DNA from: JAUREX01 sp044356825
Lineage (GTDB): Bacteria; Pseudomonadota; Alphaproteobacteria; Rhodobacterales; Rhodobacteraceae
Length of the DNA stretch: 18,435 bases
Direction of reading: 5' to 3'
NCBI GenBank assembly: GCA_044356825.1
Contig: JBIKVM010000038.1
Coordinates: 1 to 18,435, forward strand
The translations under genes were made by a program, and so were the position numbers. A model generated the notes under the pieces. It saw only the letters and a list, made by a program, of their open reading frames with translations. It made no database searches and was not told where the DNA came from. Positions within the stretch are counted from its first letter, which is position 1, and each line of letters starts with the position of its first letter. Shown in pieces: positions 7,196-13,831 of the stretch.

Positions 7196-8244
7196 GGATT
7201 AACCTCGGCGACATGCCAGCCGGGCACGAAGCCCGGATCGAAGACGGTGACGGCCCCTTCGGGCGTCAGGACGGAAGCCGGGCCGGGCAGGGGCGATGGG
7301 CCCCGGCGCAGCGTGATCGTGCCACGGTTGGCCGGCAGCCCGTAGAAGGCCGCGCCGTTGCGGCAGGCGAAGGCCTCCAGATGCCCGAGCGCGCCCTCCG
7401 CCTCGAAGACATGCGCAAGCAGCGCCATGGCGACGGGTGCGGTGAAGCAGCCCGCGCAGCCGCAGGGCGCGAGCTTGGCCGCATCGAGATGCGGCGCGCT
7501 GTCGGTCCCGAGGAAGAAGCACGCCGCCCCCGAGGTCGCGGCCGCGACGAGCGCGCGCCGGTGATGCTCGCGCTTGGCGACGGGCAGGCAATAATAATGC
7601 GGCCGGATCCCCCCCGCGAGCAGGTGGTTGCGGTTGAGCACCAGATGATGGGCCGTGATCGTCCCCGCGATCCCCGCGCCCCCGCTCCGCACGTAGGCGA
7701 CCCCCTCGGCGGTGGTGACATGCTCGAGCACGACGCGCAGCCCCGGCACGCGCCGGCGCAAGGGTTCGAGGACGCGCTCGATGAACACCGCCTCGCGGTC
7801 GAAGATGTCGACCTCGGGATCCGTCACCTCGCCGTGGATGCACAGAGGCACCCCCGCCTCGGCCATCCGGCCAAGCACGCCCTCGACGCGTGCGATCTCG
7901 CGCACGCCCGAGGCCGAATTGGTCGTGGCCCCGGCGGGATAGAGCTTGACCGCCTGCACGATCCCGGCGGCATGGGCCGCGACGACATCCTCGGCGTCCG
8001 TCGCCTCGGTCAGATAGAGCGTCATGAGGGGGTGGAAATCCGACCCCGCCGGCAGCGCGGCGAGGATGCGCGCGCGATAGGCGGCGGCGTCGGCACCCGT
8101 CACCACCGGCGGCACGAGGTTCGGCATGACGAGGGCGCGCGCGAAATCGCGCGCCGTATGCGGCACCACCGCAGCCAGCATCGCGCCGTCGCGCAGATGC
8201 AGGTGAAAGTCGTCCGGTCGCGGCAGGGTCAGGGTTTCAGCCAT
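7192..8244 (-). CDS. pyrC: Dihydroorotase, class II (E. coli PyrC type)
   Basis: PyrC closes carbamoyl-aspartate to dihydroorotate. The 350-residue protein keeps every metal ligand of the E. coli enzyme at a constant offset of two: H14 and H16 in DFHLHLRDG, carboxylated lysine K100 in VKLYPAG, H137 in CIHGEV, H175 in LEHVTT and D248 in GTDSAPH. The cysteine-rich CGCAGCF loop of this class is also present. The ATG at 8244 is chosen for a perfect AGGAGG at 8249-8254 (on the complement) and a family-like N-terminus; a longer frame to 8328 has no support. The gene overlaps pyrE by ATGA. A perfect FNR-type box lies about 45 bp upstream. Confidence 0.97.
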   Translation of the reverse strand: MAETLTLPRPDDFHLHLRDGAMLAAVVPHTARDFARALVMPNLVPPVVTGADAAAYRARILAALPAGSDFHPLMTLYLTEATDAEDVVAAHAAGIVQAVKLYPAGATTNSASGVREIARVEGVLGRMAEAGVPLCIHGEVTDPEVDIFDREAVFIERVLEPLRRRVPGLRVVLEHVTTAEGVAYVRSGGAGIAGTITAHHLVLNRNHLLAGGIRPHYYCLPVAKREHHRRALVAAATSGAACFFLGTDSAPHLDAAKLAPCGCAGCFTAPVAMALLAHVFEAEGALGHLEAFACRNGAAFYGLPANRGTITLRRGPSPLPGPASVLTPEGAVTVFDPGFVPGWHVAEVNP

Positions 8245-8289
8245 GCCGCCTCCTAGCCGATCGCCAGGCGACACGCCAGATCCGCGCGC

Positions 8290-8303
8290 TTGATCTGGAT
8301 CAA
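8290..8303. promoter_or_regulatory. Perfect FNR/FnrL-type binding site upstream of pyrC
   Basis: The sequence TTGATCTGGATCAA matches the FNR consensus TTGAT-N4-ATCAA at all ten defined positions, and one more base pair on each side keeps the symmetry (8289-8304). Its centre is about 52 bp upstream of the pyrC ATG. An FNR protein bound at -41.5 would place the start of transcription near 8255, just before the AGGAGG. FnrL is the usual oxygen-sensing regulator in this order; no fnr gene is in the window. DMGDH starts 440 bp away in the other direction and is a less likely target. Confidence 0.7.
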
Positions 8304-8524
8304 GGCAGCGGACCCCGCCGACGCGCAAGGTCGGTTGCGGAACGGTCGCCGCCGGCGGGCGTTCCCCTTTGCTGATCGGCGTCGCGCCCCTTCCTGCGTG
8401 AACGCGTGACTGGGCCCCGGGGCGTTTGCATCCGGCACTCTTTCTTCCGCTTCCCTCCGGCGCGCGTATTTTTTGTCCTGACCCCGTCCCCTCCCCCTAA
8501 CGGGCAGTGCGTGGGGGATCGAGA

Positions 8525-8549
8525 AGGGGGGCGCCGCGCGCGCCCCCCT
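8525..8549. other. GC-only hairpin
   Basis: GGGGGGCGC (8526-8534) pairs perfectly with GCGCCCCCC (8540-8548), extended by A8525-T8549, around a CGCGC loop. It is a very stable 10-bp stem with no T tract on either side. It could be a terminator, a protein-binding palindrome or part of a dispersed repeat. Confidence 0.45.
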
Positions 8550-8578
8550 CGGGGGTCGGGCGGGCGCCGGCCCCTCGA

Positions 8579-8619
8579 CCCGGCGAACGTCCCCCGCGAC
8601 AGACGGGGGCGGCGCCGGG
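8579..8619 (+). repeat. 41-bp inverted repeat, left arm
   Basis: This arm matches the reverse complement of 11789-11829 at 39 of 41 bases; the shared core is GAACGTCCCCCGCGACAGAC. It lies 124 bp upstream of the DMGDH-like gene. Internally CCCCCG and CGGGGG can pair in this copy, but the other copy has a substitution that breaks the pairing, so a conserved RNA hairpin is not supported. Confidence 0.75.
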
Positions 8620-8743
8620 TGCGTGCCGCGCCGCAAGGGGCCGGCAGCCCGTTTGCGACATCATCCGTCGCCCGTGGCCGGTCCGCGTGTGGGCCGCCGT
8701 CGCAAAGCTGACGCTCAGGGACCTCAAGCAATCGGAGACGGGG

Positions 8744-11164
8744 ATGAAATCGCATGTTCGGGTGGTGGTGATCGGCGGGGGCGTGGTGGGCTGTTCGGTG
8801 CTCTATCACCTGACGAAGCTCGGCTGGCCGGACGTCATGCTGATCGAGCGCTCGGAACTCACCTCGGGCTCGACCTGGCACGCGGCGGGGGGCTTTCACA
8901 CGCTGAACGGCGACACCAACATGGCCGCGCTGCAGGGCTACACGATCCGCCTCTACCGCGAGCTCGAGGCGATCACGGGCATGTCCTGCGGGTTGCACCA
9001 TGTCGGCGGCATCACGCTTGCCGACACGGTCGAACGCTTCGACATGCTCAAGGCCGAACGCGCCAAGCACAGATACATGGGTCTCGACACCGAGATCCTG
9101 ACGCCCGCCGAAGTGGCGCGGATGACCGACGGCCTCGTCAATGTCTCGGGCATCATCGGCGCGCTCTACGATCCGCTCGACGGCCATCTCGACCCCTCGG
9201 GGACGACGCATGCCTATGCCAAGGCCGCGCGCATGGGCGGGGCCGAGATCGTGCTGCACAACCGCGTCCTCGAGACGAACCCCCGCCCCGACGGGACATG
9301 GGAGGTCGTGACCGAAAAGGGCACGATCATCGCCGAGCATGTGGTGAACGCGGGCGGCCTCTGGGCGCGCGAGGTCGCGGCGATGGCGGGCGTCTACCTG
9401 CCGCTCCTGCCCATGGCGCACCAGTATCTCGTCACCGAGGACATCCCCGAGATCTACAACCGCGGCACCGAGTTCCCCCATGTCATGGATCCGGGCGGCG
9501 AGAGCTATCTGCGCCAGGAGGGCCGCGGCCTCTGCATCGGATTCTATGAAAAACCCTGCGAGGCGTGGTCGGTCGACGGCACGCCCTGGGGCTTCGGGCA
9601 CGAGCTGCTGAACGAGCAGTTCGACAAGATCGAGGAATCGGTCGCCTTTGCCTATCGCCGCTTCCCGGTGCTCGAGCGGGCGGGGGTCAAGCGCGTGATC
9701 CACGGCCCCTTCACCTTCGCCCCCGACGGCAACCCGCTGATCGGGCCGGTGCCGGGCTTGCGCAACTACTGGTCGGCCTGCGCGGTCATGGCGGGCTTCA
9801 GCCAGGGGGGCGGCATGGGCCTCGCGCTGGCGCAGTGGATGATCGAGGGCGAGGTCGAGCGCGACCCGCGCGGCTTCGACGTGGCGCGCTTCGGCAACTG
9901 GACGACGCCCGGCTATACCGTCCCGAAGGTGATCGAGAACTACCAGACGCGCTTTTCGGTGGCCTACCCGAACGAGGAAAAGCCCGCCGCGCGCCCCTTC
10001 CGCCAGACGCCGATGTACGATACCTTCGATGCGATGCGCGCGGTCTGGGGCCAGCAATACGGGCTCGAGGTCGTGAACTACTTCGCCCTTCCCGGTGAGC
10101 CCGCCTACGAGACGCCCACGTTCCGCCGCTCCAACGCCTGGGAGGCGACGCGGGCCGAGGTGCTCGCGGTGCGCGAAGGCGTCGGCATCAACGAGTTGCA
10201 GAACTTCGGCAAGTATCGCGTCACGGGGCCGAACGCGCGTGCCTGGCTCGACCGCATCATGGCGGGCACGATCCCGAAGCCCGGGCGCATCGCGCTGAAC
10301 CCGCTCCTCGCGCCTTCGGGCAAGATCATCGGCGATTTCACCGTCTCGTGCCTGAGCGAGACCGAATTCATGCTGACGGCGAGCTATGGCGCGCAGGGCT
10401 GGCACAAGCGCTGGTTCGACCGGCACGCCGAGCCGGGCGTCGCGGTCGAGAACATCTCGGACAGCCGCACGGGCTTCCAGATCGCGGGGCCCCATGCGCG
10501 CGAGCTCCTTTCGCGCGTCACGCGTGCCGATGTCGGGCCCGAGGCGCTGAGATTCATGGACGTGCGGCGCATGACGGTGGGGATGGCCGACTGCATCGTG
10601 CAGCGCGTGAGCTACACGGGCGATCTCGGCTACGAGATCTTCTGCGACCACATGAGCCTGCGCCATCTCTGGACGACGCTCTGGGCCGCCGGGCAGGATC
10701 TCGGGCTGCGCCCCTTCGGGATGCGGGCGATGATGTCGCTCCGGCTCGACCGCTTCTTCGGTTCCTGGGGGCGCGAGTTCTCGCCCGACTACACGCCGGG
10801 GCAGACGGGGCTCGACCGCTTCATCCGCTGGAACAAGGAGGCCGACTGGATCGGCAAGGCGGCCGCGCTGCGCGAAAAGGCCGAGGGGGCCGCGCGCAAG
10901 CTCTGCTGGTTCGAGGTCGATGCCCGCGATGCCGACGTGGTCGCGTGGGAGCCGATCTGGCTCGATGGCGCCGTTTCCGGCTTCTGCACCTCGGGCGGGT
11001 TCAGCCACTGGACGGGCAAGTCGCTCGCCTATGGTTTCCTGCCCACGGCCTCGGCGGGGATCGAGGGGCTCGGGGTCGAGATCGAGATCCTGGGCGAGCG
11101 GCGGCCGGCGCGCCAGCTCATCCGGCCCGTCTGGGATGCGGACGGGGCGCGGCTGCGTGGCTGA
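8744..11164 (+). CDS. Dimethylglycine/sarcosine dehydrogenase-like flavoprotein with GcvT domain
   Basis: An 806-residue two-part flavoenzyme of the DMGDH/SARDH family. The N-terminal half is a DAO-type FAD domain with VVVIGGGVVGCS (7-18). H46 in GSTWHAAG corresponds to the histidine that carries covalent FAD in characterised dimethylglycine oxidases and dehydrogenases. A middle FAO_M-like segment follows around 360-430. The C-terminal half resembles GcvT, with D531 in SGKIIGDFTV at the catalytic Asp position, and SYTGDLGYEI. Such enzymes oxidise an N-methyl group and can hand the one-carbon unit to tetrahydrofolate. Dimethylglycine as substrate is the best guess; sarcosine or another N-methyl compound is possible. 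The ATG has GGAG six bases upstream. It overlaps the next gene by 8 bases. Confidence 0.88.
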   Translation: MKSHVRVVVIGGGVVGCSVLYHLTKLGWPDVMLIERSELTSGSTWHAAGGFHTLNGDTNMAALQGYTIRLYRELEAITGMSCGLHHVGGITLADTVERFDMLKAERAKHRYMGLDTEILTPAEVARMTDGLVNVSGIIGALYDPLDGHLDPSGTTHAYAKAARMGGAEIVLHNRVLETNPRPDGTWEVVTEKGTIIAEHVVNAGGLWAREVAAMAGVYLPLLPMAHQYLVTEDIPEIYNRGTEFPHVMDPGGESYLRQEGRGLCIGFYEKPCEAWSVDGTPWGFGHELLNEQFDKIEESVAFAYRRFPVLERAGVKRVIHGPFTFAPDGNPLIGPVPGLRNYWSACAVMAGFSQGGGMGLALAQWMIEGEVERDPRGFDVARFGNWTTPGYTVPKVIENYQTRFSVAYPNEEKPAARPFRQTPMYDTFDAMRAVWGQQYGLEVVNYFALPGEPAYETPTFRRSNAWEATRAEVLAVREGVGINELQNFGKYRVTGPNARAWLDRIMAGTIPKPGRIALNPLLAPSGKIIGDFTVSCLSETEFMLTASYGAQGWHKRWFDRHAEPGVAVENISDSRTGFQIAGPHARELLSRVTRADVGPEALRFMDVRRMTVGMADCIVQRVSYTGDLGYEIFCDHMSLRHLWTTLWAAGQDLGLRPFGMRAMMSLRLDRFFGSWGREFSPDYTPGQTGLDRFIRWNKEADWIGKAAALREKAEGAARKLCWFEVDARDADVVAWEPIWLDGAVSGFCTSGGFSHWTGKSLAYGFLPTASAGIEGLGVEIEILGERRPARQLIRPVWDADGARLRG

Positions 11165-11774
11165 GGCGGCGCCCGTCGCGATCCTCGTTCCCGCCGCCGG
11201 CGCCGCGCGCCGGATGCGGGGCGGCGACAAGCTGCTCGAGGAGGTGGACGGGCGGCCGCTGATCGCGCGACAGGCGGGGATTGCGGCCGCGACGGGCTGC
11301 CCGGTGCTGGTGACGCTGCCGCCCGACCGGCCCGCGCGGGCGGCGGCACTCGCGGGTCTGCCGGTCGAGACGGTGATCGTTCCCGATGCGGCCGAGGGCA
11401 TGGCGGCCTCGATCCGCGCGGGCGCGCGCTGGGCCGGGGGCCGGGCGCGCGCCCTGATGATCTTGCTCCCCGACCTGCCAGGGCTCGGGGCCGAGGATCT
11501 GCGCGCGCTCATTGCCGCGCAATCGGCCGAACCCCGCGCGATCTGGCAGGCGACCGCCGCCGACGGCACGCCGGGGCATCCGGTGATCTGGCCCGATGCG
11601 GTTTTCCCGGCGCTCGCGGGTCTGGCGGGCGATGGCGGGGCGCGCGCGATCCTCGCGGCGCCGCCGGTGCCGCTGCGCCGCCATCCGCTCCCGGGCGATC
11701 GCGCCACCGCCGACCTCGACACGCCCGAGGCCTGGGCCGAGTGGCGCGCGCGCCAGCCCGATGCCATCGGGTGA
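11157..11774 (+). CDS. MobA/MocA-like nucleotidyltransferase, closest to MocA by motif
   Basis: A 205-residue NTP-transferase (Rossmann-like) protein. LVPAAGAARRMRGGDKLLEEVDGRPL near the N-terminus is the nucleotide-binding loop. The KLL after the lysine resembles MocA (CTP:molybdopterin cytidylyltransferase) more than MobA, which has DKGL. LLPDLPGL holds the metal-binding Asp region, and GHPVIWP and the DLDTPE near the C-terminus also fit the family. The GTG at 11157 overlaps the previous stop by 8 bases and is preferred; an in-frame ATG at 11136 is an alternative. Tight coupling to a flavoenzyme is odd, because MocA normally serves xanthine dehydrogenase-type molybdoenzymes, none of which is visible. 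The true substrate is therefore uncertain. Confidence 0.8.
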   Translation: MAEAAPVAILVPAAGAARRMRGGDKLLEEVDGRPLIARQAGIAAATGCPVLVTLPPDRPARAAALAGLPVETVIVPDAAEGMAASIRAGARWAGGRARALMILLPDLPGLGAEDLRALIAAQSAEPRAIWQATAADGTPGHPVIWPDAVFPALAGLAGDGGARAILAAPPVPLRRHPLPGDRATADLDTPEAWAEWRARQPDAIG

Positions 11775-11788
11775 CACCGCCGCGCGGG

Positions 11789-11829
11789 CCCGGCGCCGCC
11801 CTCGTCTGTCGCGGGGGACGTTCCCCGGG
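11789..11829 (-). repeat. 41-bp inverted repeat, right arm
   Basis: Reverse-complement partner of 8579-8619 (39 of 41 identical), starting 14 bp after the stop of the MocA-like gene. The similarity stops sharply at both ends. The two arms enclose the DMGDH-like and MocA-like genes, about 3.2 kb in all. No transposase or target-site duplication is seen. Confidence 0.75.
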
Positions 11830-11894
11830 CAGAGGGCATAGCATCCGTTGCGGCCCCGAGAGGCCCGCAAGCTGCGCCCCCCGTCTCGATGCAT

Positions 11895-11920
11895 CCCGCT
11901 CTGCCCATTAGGCAGACGGG
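11895..11920. other. Hairpin with an alternative partner upstream of rpsB promoter
   Basis: TCTGCC (11900-11905) pairs with GGCAGA (11911-11916) and is extended by CCCG/CGGG across one bulged base. The right arm AGACGGG (11914-11920) can instead pair with CCCGTCT (11880-11886), so two exclusive folds exist. It lies upstream of the proposed rpsB promoter and may end the preceding transcript; there is no T tract. Confidence 0.35.
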
Positions 11921-11934
11921 ACGGGGCAGGGGGC

Positions 11935-11963
11935 TTGCGCGGGGCGCAGGGCTGGGGTAATCG
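11935..11963 (+). promoter_or_regulatory. Candidate promoter of rpsB-tsf
   Basis: TTGCGC (11935-11940) and TAATCG (11958-11963) are 17 bp apart. Transcription would start near 11970 and give a leader of about 105 nt before rpsB. The -10 is imperfect, as is common in high-GC alphaproteobacteria. No other candidate in this interval looked better. Confidence 0.4.
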
Positions 11964-12018
11964 GAGAACACTTCACAGGCGGGGCAGGGGGCGAGGGGGA
12001 GACATCCCCGGACCTCCA

Positions 12019-12062
12019 CCGGTTGGGAGAGATCCCTGACGCTCCGCCGCGGCAGAAACCGG
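12019..12062 (+). promoter_or_regulatory. Structured 5' leader of rpsB
   Basis: CCGGTT (12019-12024) can pair with AACCGG (12057-12062) and enclose GGGA-GAGA-TCCC (12025-12036), a stem with a GNRA tetraloop, plus a GC-rich second segment. The closing stem ends one base before the ribosome site AAGGA (12064-12068). This resembles an autoregulatory ribosomal-protein leader, but I do not recognise a named family. Confidence 0.4.
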
Positions 12063-12074
12063 AAAGGAACAGAC

Positions 12075-12845
12075 ATGGCGCTGCCCGAGTTCAGCATGCG
12101 CCAGCTTCTTGAAGCTGGCGTTCATTACGGCCACCAGACACAACGGTGGAACCCGCGGATGGCCGAGTATATCTACGGCGACCGCAACGGCATTCACATC
12201 ATCGACCTCACGCAGACGGTGCCGCTGCTCGATCAGGCGCTCAAGGTCGTGCGCGACACGGTGGCACGCGGCGGGCGGATCCTGTTTGTCGGGACCAAGC
12301 GCCAGGCGCAGAAGTCGATCGCCGAGGCTGCGGCGAAATGCGCGCAGTATTACATGAATCACCGCTGGCTCGGTGGCACCCTCACCAATTGGAAGACCGT
12401 CTCGCTTTCGATACAGCGCCTCAAGCAGATCGATGAGTTGATGGGGCAGGGGGCCGAGGGCCTGACGAAGAAGGAACGCCTCAATCTCGAGCGCGAGCAG
12501 GCCAAACTGCAGGCGTCGCTCGGCGGCATCCGCGACATGGGCGGCGTGCCCGACCTGCTGTTCGTGATCGATGCGGGCAAGGAGGATCTCGCGATCCTCG
12601 AGGCGGGTAAACTCGGGATCCCGGTCGTTGCAGTGGTTGATACCAACTGCTCGCCCAAGGGTATCACGCATGTGATCCCGGGCAATGACGACGCAGCCCG
12701 GGCGATCGCGCTCTATTGCGACCTCGTGGCGCGCGCGGCGCTCGATGGCATGTCGGCGCAGATGGGCGCGGCCGGCATCGACATCGGCGCGCTCGACGCC
12801 CTGCCGGCCGAAGAGGCGCTTGCCGACGCCGACGCCGACGCCTGA
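12075..12845 (+). CDS. rpsB: 30S ribosomal protein S2
   Basis: A 256-residue ribosomal protein S2 of the small subunit head/platform region, needed for assembly of S1 and for initiation. Family blocks are clear: MRQLLEAGVHYGHQTQRWNPRM at the N-terminus, GIHIIDLTQT, ILFVGTKRQAQ, NHRWLGGTLTNW and DLLFVIDAGKE. The ATG has AAGGA six bases upstream. The C-terminus ends in an ADADADA tail made by a 6-bp tandem repeat. The gene heads the conserved rpsB-tsf pair. An inverted repeat in codons 9 to 15 may form a hairpin near the start. Confidence 0.99.
   Translation: MALPEFSMRQLLEAGVHYGHQTQRWNPRMAEYIYGDRNGIHIIDLTQTVPLLDQALKVVRDTVARGGRILFVGTKRQAQKSIAEAAAKCAQYYMNHRWLGGTLTNWKTVSLSIQRLKQIDELMGQGAEGLTKKERLNLEREQAKLQASLGGIRDMGGVPDLLFVIDAGKEDLAILEAGKLGIPVVAVVDTNCSPKGITHVIPGNDDAARAIALYCDLVARAALDGMSAQMGAAGIDIGALDALPAEEALADADADA
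12099..12120 (+). other. Perfect inverted repeat inside the start of rpsB
   Basis: CGCCAGCTTC (12099-12108) and GAAGCTGGCG (12111-12120) are perfect reverse complements separated by TT, 24 bases after the start codon. In the mRNA it would form an 8- to 9-bp hairpin close to the initiating ribosome. The encoded RQLLEAG is conserved in S2, so part of the symmetry may be forced by the protein. Confidence 0.5.
12822..12842 (+). repeat. (GCCGAC)3 tandem repeat at the end of rpsB
   Basis: Three perfect GCCGAC units followed by GCC encode the ADADADA end of S2, directly before the TGA. Copy changes would add or remove Ala-Asp pairs without shifting frame. Confidence 0.7.
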
Positions 12846-12872
12846 GCCTCGTCGTCCGATCCAACCGACAGC

Positions 12873-12894
12873 GCGGGGCCATTGCGGGCCCCGC
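12873..12894 (+). other. Intercistronic hairpin between rpsB and tsf
   Basis: GCGGGGCC (12873-12880) pairs perfectly with GGCCCCGC (12887-12894) around ATTGCG. No T run follows, and the tsf ribosome site AAGGAG is at 12907-12912. It is likely a partial attenuator or an RNA-processing or stability element in the 76-base gap. Confidence 0.5.
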
Positions 12895-12921
12895 CGGCAT
12901 CGTTTCAAGGAGTGTGCCCCG

Positions 12922-13818
12922 ATGGCAATCACCGCCCAGATGGTGAAGGACCTGCGCGACATGACCGGCGCGGGGATGATGGACGCGAAGAAGGCTTTGA
13001 CCGAGACCGACGGCAACATGGAAGCGGCCGTCGACTGGCTGCGGACCAAGGGGCTGGCGAAGGCTGCCAAGAAGGCGGACCGCGTCGCGGCCGAGGGCCT
13101 CGTGGGAGTTCTGGTTTCGGGCGGAACCGGCGTTGCGGTCGAGGTGAACTCTGAGACCGACTTCGTGGCCAAGAACGGCGATTTTCAGGCGCTCGTGCGC
13201 AAGATCACCGCGGCGGGGCTTGGCGTGGCGGACGTCGAGGCGCTGAAGGGCGCGGCGATGGACGGCAAGACGGTGGCCGATGCGGTGACGGGCGCCATCG
13301 TCACCATCGGCGAGAACATGACTCTGCGCCGGATGGCGAAGGTCTCGGGCGATTCGGTAGCGGCCTATGTGCACAACGCTGCCGCCGATGGCATGGGCAA
13401 GATCGGTGTCCTCGTGGCGGTGCGCGGCGCCGACCAGGGAATCGGCAAGCAGATCGCCATGCATGTGGCGGCGGCGGCGCCGCTCGCGCTGTCGGAGGCC
13501 GACCTCGACCCGGCGGTGGTCGAGCGTGAGCGTGCGGTCCAGACGCAGAAGGCGCTCGAAGAGAACGCGGCCTCGGCGAAACCCAAGCCCGAGGCTGTGA
13601 TCCACAACAACATCATCCCCGGCCGTATGCGCAAGTTCTTCGAGGAGGTCACGCTTCTCAACCAGAAGTTCGTGATCAACCCCGACATCACCGTGGCGCA
13701 GGCCGCCAAGGATGCAGGCGTCGAGATCGCCGGCTTTGTTCGCATGGCGGTGGGCGAGGGGATCGAAAAAGAAAAGGAAGATTTCGCAGCTGAGGTTGCG
13801 AAGACCCTCGGGCACTGA
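12922..13818 (+). CDS. tsf: Translation elongation factor Ts
   Basis: EF-Ts, the guanine nucleotide exchange factor that regenerates EF-Tu-GTP. The 298-residue product has the N-terminal UBA-like helix ITAQMVKDLRDMTGAGMMDAKKAL, then the EF-Tu-contacting TDFVAKN (79-85) and CHINNIIP-type segment HNNIIPGRM. KFFEEVTLLNQKFV and the EGIEKEKEDF tail are typical of the alphaproteobacterial form. The ATG has AAGGAG nine bases upstream. It follows rpsB as in most bacteria, but the usual next gene pyrH is absent; a flavoenzyme starts 13 bases later. Confidence 0.99.
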   Translation: MAITAQMVKDLRDMTGAGMMDAKKALTETDGNMEAAVDWLRTKGLAKAAKKADRVAAEGLVGVLVSGGTGVAVEVNSETDFVAKNGDFQALVRKITAAGLGVADVEALKGAAMDGKTVADAVTGAIVTIGENMTLRRMAKVSGDSVAAYVHNAAADGMGKIGVLVAVRGADQGIGKQIAMHVAAAAPLALSEADLDPAVVERERAVQTQKALEENAASAKPKPEAVIHNNIIPGRMRKFFEEVTLLNQKFVINPDITVAQAAKDAGVEIAGFVRMAVGEGIEKEKEDFAAEVAKTLGH

Positions 13819-13831
13819 CCGGGGCGGTGCG

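Larger units (their letters stand above)
8245..8743. other. 499-bp divergent intergenic region
   Basis: No convincing gene is found between pyrC and the DMGDH-like gene. From left to right it holds the pyrC ribosome site, the FNR-type palindrome, a short T run at about 8469-8475, a GC-only hairpin and one arm of the 41-bp inverted repeat. A GGAG ribosome site for the plus-strand gene is at 8734-8737. An open frame continuing upstream from 8744 to 8507 has no start support and a composition like other high-GC shadows. Confidence 0.6.

Noticed and set aside
8507..8743. Upstream extension of the DMGDH-like protein
   Set aside because: The frame is open, but the peptide is Arg/Pro/Gly-rich, crosses the hairpin and the inverted repeat, and the ATG at 8744 has a proper ribosome site followed directly by the FAD motif.
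8579..11829. Composite transposon or integron interpretation of the inverted repeats
   Set aside because: No transposase, integrase, attC-like site or target duplication is visible; only the repeat itself is supported.
11775..12074. SAM/SAH-type or other known riboswitch before rpsB
   Set aside because: I compared the region with the core motifs I know for SAM-II, SAH and metK-linked elements and found no match; the structure is described only as a generic leader.
8300..12097. A 1265-residue open frame on the minus strand
   Set aside because: It runs antisense through the DMGDH-like and MocA-like genes and across intergenic DNA. Its composition is that of a shadow frame and it has no ribosome site or domain.
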